This document shows, in pieces, positions 5,946-10,286 of a stretch of DNA of 10,286 nt. Source of the stretch: RGIG2041 sp045532715 (GTDB taxonomy: Bacteria; Bacillota; Clostridia; UBA1381; UMGS1253). The translations under genes were made by a program, and so were the position numbers. The notes under the pieces are model-generated. The model saw only the letters and a list, made by a program, of their open reading frames with translations. It ran no database searches and was not told the origin of the DNA. Position 1 is the first letter of the stretch. Each line of letters begins with the position of its first letter. The DNA is taken from NCBI GenBank assembly GCA_045532715.1, contig JAZSGM010000097.1:1-10286 (forward strand). Reading direction: 5' to 3'.

Positions 5946-6875
5946 ATGACCAGACAGGAGCTCTTAAAGCGCATCGGTTCGGTGGAGCAAATCGGCGGTG
6001 TGCGTGATTTAACATTCAATGACGGAAAGATGAAGGGTGTGCGTGTGATTGAAATCAATACCGGCAAGGTGCGGTTTAATGTTTTGCCGGACAGATGTAT
6101 GGACATTGCACAGGCGTATTATAAGGGCAATGCGGTGGCGTGGTTTTCAAAAACCGGTATTACGGCGCCGGGCTACTATGAAAAGGACGGCAAAAGCTGG
6201 CTGCGCGGCTTTTATGGCGGTCTGATTACAACCTGCGGCCTTCGGAATATCGGTGCACCGGTGGATGAGCACGGTCTTCACGGCAGAATTGCCAACATAC
6301 CGGCAAGTAAGGTCAGTGTATATGCAGACTGGGAGGGCGATGAATACATCATGCGTGTTTCGGGCGAAATGCGCGAGAGCTGCGTATTCGGTGAAAACCT
6401 TGTTTTGAAAAGAACCATCACAACCAAGCTGTTTTCGGAGGAATTTACCGTGGAGGATACGGTGTTAAACGAAGGCTTCAGGGAAGAGAAAACCGTGCTT
6501 TGCTATCATTGCAACTATGGCTATCCGCTCGTGTGCGAAAGTGCCAAGCTGGTTGGCGTGCCGGAGGAAATTGCGCAGATTTCGGCGCCGGTGCATGGCA
6601 TAGAGGAACAGTGCATCAAGGTAGCGCACGACGGTGCGGTGGCACGTGCCGGTATTGAAAATGGTGAAATCGGGGCATATATTACATACGAACGTGAGAA
6701 TTTGCCGGAATTCCTTATTTGGAAAATGTTTGGCGAAAGTGAATATGTTGTCGGTTTAGAACCGCGCACAACCGCGTCCGGCGGACCGAATATCGTAAAG
6801 GACGACAAATACGTTGTGCTTGCGCCGTTTGAAGAATACAAAACGAAGCTGACCTTCAGCTTTAAAACGTTATAA
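5946..6875 (+). CDS. DUF4432 family protein (aldose 1-epimerase-like)
   Basis: A 309-residue cytoplasmic protein of the galactose-mutarotase-like beta-sandwich superfamily, recognised as DUF4432 from its overall pattern: an N-terminal GGVRDLTFNDGKMKGVRVIEINTG, then VLPDRCMDIAQAYYKG (near 42-57), GGLITTCGLRNIGAP, EHGLHGRI (about 109-116), CYHCNYGYPL and a late GLEPRTTASGGPN. The histidines in GLHGRI and CYHCNYG and the glutamate of GLEP occupy positions where mutarotases keep sugar-binding and catalytic residues. Aldose 1-epimerases interconvert alpha and beta anomers; most DUF4432 members have no established substrate, so a role in sugar anomer or derivative handling is inference. It is a single-gene unit with its own promoter and a strong terminator, directly downstream of AraC regulator 1, which probably controls it. 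Confidence 0.85.
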   Translation: MTRQELLKRIGSVEQIGGVRDLTFNDGKMKGVRVIEINTGKVRFNVLPDRCMDIAQAYYKGNAVAWFSKTGITAPGYYEKDGKSWLRGFYGGLITTCGLRNIGAPVDEHGLHGRIANIPASKVSVYADWEGDEYIMRVSGEMRESCVFGENLVLKRTITTKLFSEEFTVEDTVLNEGFREEKTVLCYHCNYGYPLVCESAKLVGVPEEIAQISAPVHGIEEQCIKVAHDGAVARAGIENGEIGAYITYERENLPEFLIWKMFGESEYVVGLEPRTTASGGPNIVKDDKYVVLAPFEEYKTKLTFSFKTL

Positions 6876-6878
6876 GAA

Positions 6879-6924
6879 AAAAGAAGCAATCCTTAAGTGA
6901 AAGTGCCTTTGGATTGCTTCTTTT
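6879..6924. terminator. Bidirectional Rho-independent terminator between the DUF4432 gene and the HAD gene
   Basis: A perfect 14-bp stem (6879-6892 with 6911-6924) with an 18-base loop. T-rich runs follow on both strands (TTTTCCTTTA on plus, TTTTTTCTT on minus), serving both convergent genes. It begins 4 bases after the DUF4432 stop and ends 4 bases before the HAD stop. Confidence 0.85.
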
Positions 6925-6927
6925 CCT

Positions 6928-7704
6928 TTATGCTTTTAATATGTCACCCACACCGTCTAAAACGTATTTCGGTCTGTAGGGGAATTTATCAATATCCTCT
7001 CTGGCGGTTACGCCGGTGAGCACTAAAATCGTATCGATGTTAGACTCGATGCCGGCGATAATATCTGTGTCCATTCTGTCACCGATGAAGGCGATTTCAT
7101 CACTGTGGCAGCCGAGCTTTTTAAGACCATGGCGCAGCATCAGCGGGTTTGGTTTTCCGACAAAATATGCCTTGCGGTTGGTTGCAATTTCAATCGGTGC
7201 AATCAGTGAGCCGGTTGCCGGCATAATGCCTTTCGTGGTCGGTCCGGTAATGTCCGGATTGGCACCGATCAGCTTCGCGCCCTTGTTGACAAGCTCAATT
7301 GCCTTTTCGATTTTTTCGAAGTTATAGGTTCTGGTTTCGCCGACAACCACATAGTCTGGGTTAACGTCGTTCATATAAATGTTTTGGTCATACAGTGCCT
7401 TGGTTAGCGCGGCTTCACCGATTACATAGGCTGTGCAACCCGGATTCTGACTGCTTAAAAATGCAGCGGTCGCAAGTGCGCTTGTATAAAAATGGTCGGG
7501 AGAAACGCAGAGCCCCATTCGCTCAAGCTTCATGCTCAGCTCGTGCGGCGTTCTTTCCGGACTGTTGGTTAAAAAGACAAATTTCTTGTCATTGTCCAGC
7601 ATCCAGTTGACGAATTCCGTTACACCGTCTAAAATACGTTCACCGTGATAGATGACGCCGTCCATATCACATATAAAGCCTTTTTTCTCTTTGATTTGAT
7701 TCAT
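6928..7704 (-). CDS. HAD-superfamily hydrolase, subfamily IIA (NagD/AraL-like sugar phosphatase)
   Basis: A 258-residue cytoplasmic phosphatase of the haloacid dehalogenase superfamily with the type-IIA cap of the NagD/AraL group. Motif I is DMDGVIY (Asp13 nucleophile, Asp15 acid-base), motif II is LTNS (45-48), motif III lysine is in GKPNP (Lys184) and the Mg-binding motif IV is GDRMDTDI (Asp209, with Asp212 and Asp214). The cap lies between about residues 75 and 180 and includes YVVVGETRTYNFEKIEKA and IGANPD, typical of NagD relatives. Family members dephosphorylate nucleoside monophosphates or sugar phosphates with broad specificity; in Bacillus subtilis AraL belongs to an arabinose operon, which matches the sugar-related context here. 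The ATG follows AGGTGA at a 7-base spacing. It is divergent from the TIM-barrel isomerase gene, 146 bases apart. Confidence 0.93.
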   Translation of the reverse strand: MNQIKEKKGFICDMDGVIYHGERILDGVTEFVNWMLDNDKKFVFLTNSPERTPHELSMKLERMGLCVSPDHFYTSALATAAFLSSQNPGCTAYVIGEAALTKALYDQNIYMNDVNPDYVVVGETRTYNFEKIEKAIELVNKGAKLIGANPDITGPTTKGIMPATGSLIAPIEIATNRKAYFVGKPNPLMLRHGLKKLGCHSDEIAFIGDRMDTDIIAGIESNIDTILVLTGVTAREDIDKFPYRPKYVLDGVGDILKA

Positions 7705-7735
7705 GGCTATTTCACCTCATATTGTTGTTTTCCTA

Positions 7736-7764
7736 ATTATAGCACTAATCTTGTAAAAATTCAA
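7736..7764 (-). promoter_or_regulatory. Sigma-A promoter of the HAD phosphatase gene
   Basis: Read on the minus strand: -35 TTGAAT (7759-7764), 17-base spacer, -10 TATAAT (7736-7741). The leader is about 25 bases long. Confidence 0.65.
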
Positions 7765-7788
7765 TCGGAAATAGAGGTGTTTTTGGGG

Positions 7789-7817
7789 TTGACTGTCTTT
7801 TTCTTTTGTGGTACAAT
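7789..7817 (+). promoter_or_regulatory. Sigma-A promoter of the TIM-barrel isomerase/epimerase gene
   Basis: TTGACT (7789-7794), 17-base spacer, TACAAT (7812-7817). It is back to back with the HAD promoter, the two -35 hexamers being 24 bases apart. Confidence 0.72.
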
Positions 7818-7836
7818 TCAGCTAAAATATTTGTAT

Positions 7837-7842
7837 AAGGGG
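7837..7842 (+). promoter_or_regulatory. Ribosome binding site for a GTG start
   Basis: AAGGGG ends 8 bases before the GTG at 7851. No in-frame ATG lies nearby, and the protein opening MKISTEIKSS is a natural first beta strand, so GTG is accepted as the start. Confidence 0.6.
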
Positions 7843-7850
7843 CGGTTATC

Positions 7851-8714
7851 GTGAAAATTTCAACGGAAATTAAATCTTCGGCAACGGTCATCGGCGAGGA
7901 AAAGGCAGTAGAATTTGTAGCAAAAGCAGGCTTTGATGCGTGGGATTTTTCGATGTTTGAAATGGCGGGCTTTGATTGGGTAAACAGATGCTTTAAAGCG
8001 ACGGACCATCCGCTCGCGGGTAAGGATTATTTAAAATTCGCAAGAAGATTAAAGCAGATTGGTTTGGACAACGGTATTGTTTGCAACCAGGCGCACGCGC
8101 CGCATCCGTTGTATTGTGCTGAAATTCGTGGCTATATGGAGCGTGCGCTCGAATGCACGGCGGAGGCAGGCGGCAAAATCTGCATCATTCATCCGGATAA
8201 TTATAAAAGTGCCGAGGAGAATGCTGAAATGTATTTCGAGCTTTTGCCGGTTGCAAAGCAGTACGGCATAAAGATTGCGACGGAAAATATGTGGAACTGG
8301 AATAATGAAACAGACAGAGCGGCTTTCGCGGCGTGCGCATCACACGAGGACTTTTTAAAGCACATTGAGTGCGTAAATGACCCGGACTTTGTGGCGTGTG
8401 TGGATTTGGGGCATGCGGAGATGATGGGCGATATGACGAGCGCGGCTACGATGATTCGCGCGCTCGGGGAGCACGTGCAGGCGTTGCATATTCACGATAA
8501 CGACCAATGGAACGATTCGCATGCGCTTCCGTTTACAATGCAAATGGATTTTGACGCGATTGTGCGCGCACTAAAGGAAATCGGCTACGATGGTTACTTT
8601 ACGCTGGAGGCGGTAAATCATCCGATGGGCGAGACGGAGGAGAGTGCATTTGCTGCACTCAAGGAAATGGCAGCTGCGGCAAGAAAGCTTGCGAAAATGT
8701 TTGATGAGGCATAA
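7851..8714 (+). CDS. Sugar phosphate isomerase/epimerase (xylose-isomerase-like TIM barrel)
   Basis: A 287-residue cytoplasmic TIM-barrel protein of the AP-endonuclease-2/xylose-isomerase-like superfamily (IolE/IolI/hydroxypyruvate-isomerase relatives), which use a divalent metal to isomerise or epimerise sugars. Likely metal ligands lie at the ends of barrel strands: Glu145 in ATENMW, Asp185 and His188 in VDLGHAEM, His215 in HIHDND and Glu253 in FTLEA. QAHAP (80-84) and IIHPDN (112-117) fit the neighbouring conserved strands. Length is normal for the family. The C-terminal helix is alanine-rich. It has its own promoter and ends 17 bases before the convergent AraC regulator 2 stop codon, sharing its terminator. 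The neighbouring HAD phosphatase, DUF4432 and GH4 genes suggest a carbohydrate substrate, which cannot be named. Confidence 0.9.
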   Translation: MKISTEIKSSATVIGEEKAVEFVAKAGFDAWDFSMFEMAGFDWVNRCFKATDHPLAGKDYLKFARRLKQIGLDNGIVCNQAHAPHPLYCAEIRGYMERALECTAEAGGKICIIHPDNYKSAEENAEMYFELLPVAKQYGIKIATENMWNWNNETDRAAFAACASHEDFLKHIECVNDPDFVACVDLGHAEMMGDMTSAATMIRALGEHVQALHIHDNDQWNDSHALPFTMQMDFDAIVRALKEIGYDGYFTLEAVNHPMGETEESAFAALKEMAAAARKLAKMFDEA

Positions 8715-8717
8715 TAA

Positions 8718-8745
8718 AAGCAGGACAGTGGTTACTGTCCTGCTT
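8718..8745. terminator. Bidirectional Rho-independent terminator between the isomerase gene and AraC regulator 2
   Basis: A perfect 12-bp stem (8718-8729 with 8734-8745) closes a GGTT loop. On the plus strand CTTTACTTTTTTT follows; on the minus strand TTTTATTAT follows. The right arm encodes the last codons of AraC regulator 2 and its stop codon sits in the loop region (8732-8734). Confidence 0.85.
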
Positions 8746-9508
8746 CTTTACTTTTTTTGATATATTCGCTTGGTGTCATACCGTGATGCTGCTTAAACAT
8801 TTTTGAAAAGGTGAATATGTCGCTGTAGCCGACGGAGTAGGCGGCAACAGTGACGCTGCTTTGGTTTTCGCACATCAGCTTTGCCGCAACCTGCATACGG
8901 TAGGCGAGCAGATACTGCTTCGGTGATACGCCGATTTGCTTTTTGAACAGCGTGGAAAAATAGGTGCGGTCCAGGTTCAGCCTTTGTGCAATTTCATCTA
9001 CGGTGATGCCGTTCATATACTCTGAATGCATACAAAACAGCGCAGTTTCAACATAATTTCTCGGATGCGCCTTGCTTTGTAAATGCAGTGTGAAAAATTC
9101 CCAGAGCTTGCTTGTTAAAAAAGCACTGCGACCTGCCTCGTGCTTTTCGCAGTCCTTCATTGCCGTGAAGATGCCGCGCGCCTCCGGACAGTGCATTACA
9201 TCCGGCAAGGGTGCCGGCAGCGCATCGCTTGCAGTAAACCCGACCCAAATGTAGTTCCACGGGTTGGTTCCGCTGGCTTGGTAGTAGGTTTCAACATATG
9301 GCGGAATCACGAAAAAATCGTCCTTGCCTACGGGGTATTCCTTGTCGCCGATGCGGAAAATACCGCTGCCGGACACAACATAATGAATAAGCCAATGTGT
9401 GCGCACCGCAGGGCCGAAAAAGTGCGACGGCGTACAGTCTTCGTAGCCAAACTGCACCGGACTTAAGTCTTTATACCCCATATCCGGGATGATGCTCATA
9501 TGAAACAT
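8732..9508 (-). CDS. AraC-family transcriptional regulator 2 (likely regulator of the GH4 gene)
   Basis: A 258-residue AraC-type regulator. The N-terminal cupin sensor is clear: FGPAVRTHWLIHYVVSGSG (31-49), a beta strand pair FRIGDKEYPVGKDDFFVIPPYVETYYQA (51-78) and WNYIWVGF (84-91), the layout seen in regulators of alpha-galactoside and other sugar genes (RafR/MsmR type). Residues about 165-252 hold both helix-turn-helix motifs: TVDEIAQRLNLDRTYFSTLFKKQIGVSPKQYL and VTVAAYSVGYSDIFTFSKMFKQHHGMTPSEYI. It is divergent from the GH4 gene with a shared 124-base promoter region, the classic position for a local activator. The ATG at 9508 follows AAAGGAAAG and GTGAG; an in-frame ATG at 9501 region (residue 4) is an alternative. 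The inducer is probably a sugar released from alpha-galactosides (inference). Confidence 0.93.
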   Translation of the reverse strand: MFHMSIIPDMGYKDLSPVQFGYEDCTPSHFFGPAVRTHWLIHYVVSGSGIFRIGDKEYPVGKDDFFVIPPYVETYYQASGTNPWNYIWVGFTASDALPAPLPDVMHCPEARGIFTAMKDCEKHEAGRSAFLTSKLWEFFTLHLQSKAHPRNYVETALFCMHSEYMNGITVDEIAQRLNLDRTYFSTLFKKQIGVSPKQYLLAYRMQVAAKLMCENQSSVTVAAYSVGYSDIFTFSKMFKQHHGMTPSEYIKKSKEAGQ

Positions 9509-9558
9509 GCGAGCTCACTTTCCTTTCGAAAAACAACAAAATGACAAATATATATAAC

Positions 9559-9588
9559 ATTATACTATGTAAAAATTTACAATGTCAA
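9559..9588 (-). promoter_or_regulatory. Sigma-A promoter of AraC regulator 2
   Basis: Read on the minus strand: -35 TTGACA (9583-9588), 18-base spacer, -10 TATAAT (9559-9564). The spacer contains the inverted repeat at 9568-9581, so a bound regulator would block it. Confidence 0.75.
9568..9581. promoter_or_regulatory. Candidate operator: inverted repeat TGTAAA-AA-TTTACA
   Basis: Two perfect 6-base arms around AA lie within the AraC regulator 2 promoter spacer and 10 bases upstream of the likely -10 box of the divergent GH4 promoter, where an activator would contact polymerase. The surroundings are AT-rich, so chance is possible. Confidence 0.4.
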
Positions 9589-9590
9589 TA

Positions 9591-9596
9591 TATAAT
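9591..9596 (+). promoter_or_regulatory. Probable -10 box of an activator-dependent GH4 promoter
   Basis: TATAAT is placed to start transcription near 9603, giving a leader of about 30 bases. At 17-base spacing the -35 position reads TGTAAA, far from consensus, as expected where an activator compensates. An alternative pair is TTTACA (9576-9581) with TTATAC (9601-9606) at 19 bases. Confidence 0.45.
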
Positions 9597-9632
9597 TGAA
9601 TTATACGAATCAGAATTAAAGGAGGCAATGAA

Positions 9633-10286
9633 ATGAAAATTACATTTATGGGTGCAGGCAGCACCATTTTTGCAAGAAATGTCATCGGTGACTGTATGTG
9701 CGTAGACTCTCTGCGCGATGCGACCTTTGCACTGTATGATATTGATCCGCAGCGCATCGAGGAAAGCAGAACCATTTTAGAAGCAATTCGCAAGGCAAAG
9801 GGCGGCTACGGCAAAATCGAGTGCTATGTCGGCGTGGAGAACAGAAAAGAGGCACTGCGCGGTGCACGTTTTGTAGTCAATGCCATTCAGGTCGGCGGCT
9901 ACGATCCGTGCACGATTATCGACTTTGAAATCCCGAAAAAGTACGGTCTGCGCCAGACAATTGCCGACACGCTCGGCATCGGCGGCATTATGCGCGCCCT
10001 CCGCACCATTCCGGTGATGGAGGATTTTGCGCATGATATGGAAGAGGTATGCCCGGATGCACTTTTGATGAACTATACAAATCCGATGGCAATGCTCACC
10101 GGCTACATCCAGCGCTACACGGATGTAAAGACCGTCGGTCTTTGCCACAGCGTACAGACCTGCTCGGAGTGGCTGTTAAAGCGCCTCGGTATGGAGGAGA
10201 AGCTTGAGGGCAGACGTGAGCTGATTGCCGGCATCAACCATATGGGCTGGCTTTTGGAAATCAGCGATAAGGACGGCAATGACCTC
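9633..10286 (+). CDS. Glycoside hydrolase family 4, alpha-galactosidase/alpha-glucosidase (partial, first 218 codons)
   Basis: The N-terminal half of a GH4 glycosidase; the frame is open through the right edge. GH4 enzymes cleave glycosides by an unusual NAD- and metal-dependent redox-elimination route in the cytoplasm. The Rossmann motif is MGAGST (6-11), with an acidic residue at DID (36-38). NYTNPM (147-152) is a family hallmark. CHSV (171-174) supplies the metal-ligand cysteine (Cys171), and INHMGW (201-206) the histidine (His202). Within GH4 the CHSV form marks the MelA-type alpha-galactosidase/alpha-glucosidase branch, unlike CHEV (6-phospho-alpha-glucosidases) or CN-type sequences (6-phospho-beta-glucosidases); the substrate is therefore likely an unphosphorylated alpha-galactoside such as melibiose or raffinose. 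GGAGG sits 7 bases before the ATG. AraC regulator 2 is divergent and likely activates it. Confidence 0.93.
   Translation, partial: MKITFMGAGSTIFARNVIGDCMCVDSLRDATFALYDIDPQRIEESRTILEAIRKAKGGYGKIECYVGVENRKEALRGARFVVNAIQVGGYDPCTIIDFEIPKKYGLRQTIADTLGIGGIMRALRTIPVMEDFAHDMEEVCPDALLMNYTNPMAMLTGYIQRYTDVKTVGLCHSVQTCSEWLLKRLGMEEKLEGRRELIAGINHMGWLLEISDKDGNDL

Noticed and set aside
1..10286. CcpA catabolite-response (cre) sites in the promoters
   Set aside because: I scanned the intergenic regions for the TGNAANCGNTNNCA type pattern and saw no convincing match; a matrix search could still find weak sites.
1..10286. Defence system, prophage, insertion sequence, CRISPR array or biosynthetic island
   Set aside because: No transposase, integrase, nuclease, toxin, phage or biosynthetic signature, no terminal repeats and no spaced direct repeats are visible; the genes are ordinary metabolic and regulatory families.

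Overview
The window looks like chromosomal DNA of a low-to-mid-GC Firmicute, most likely a gut-type clostridium (Oscillospiraceae/Lachnospiraceae-like). This rests on the protein families present, the strong AGGAGG-type ribosome binding sites, near-consensus sigma-A promoters (TTGACA/TATAAT, mostly 17-bp spacing), Rho-independent terminators and a TTG/GTG/ATG start mix. It cannot be assigned to a species from sequence alone. No mobile element, CRISPR array, tRNA or rRNA is visible, and no intergenic stretch exceeds about 230 bases.

Layout, left to right. (1) The first 258 codons of a minus-strand FAD-dependent dehydrogenase (COG2509 type) run off the left edge. (2) Divergent from it is a MATE-family exporter, followed after a short gap by a LacI-family regulator, probably one transcription unit. 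(3) Convergent to these is a phosphoglucomutase/phosphomannomutase on the minus strand, sharing a bidirectional terminator with the lacI-type gene. (4) Divergent from the mutase is AraC-type regulator 1 (perfect consensus promoter), followed by a separately promoted DUF4432 (aldose-1-epimerase-like) protein. (5) Convergent to that is a NagD/AraL-type HAD phosphatase on the minus strand, and divergent from it a TIM-barrel sugar phosphate isomerase/epimerase. (6) Convergent to the latter, sharing a terminator, is AraC-type regulator 2, and divergent from that is a glycoside hydrolase family 4 enzyme (MelA-like alpha-galactosidase/alpha-glucosidase) that runs off the right edge.

How the genes may work together (inference). 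From the mutase rightward the window is a carbohydrate-handling neighbourhood: a GH4 glycosidase releases a hexose, a mutarotase-like protein and a TIM-barrel isomerase/epimerase could interconvert sugars, a HAD enzyme could remove phosphate from sugar phosphates, and the mutase links hexose 6- and 1-phosphates. Three transcription factors (one LacI, two AraC) sit between these genes, each next to a likely target. There is no sugar transporter in view. Almost every gene has its own promoter, and divergent and convergent pairs alternate, so this is a cluster of small, separately controlled units rather than one operon.

The most testable unreported signals are two short inverted repeats placed on promoter elements (5852-5874, over the -35 of the DUF4432 gene; 9568-9581, inside the promoter of AraC regulator 2 and next to the GH4 promoter) and a perfect 14-bp palindrome inside the LacI-type gene. 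I do not see convincing evidence for an undescribed multi-gene system such as a defence or biosynthetic island.
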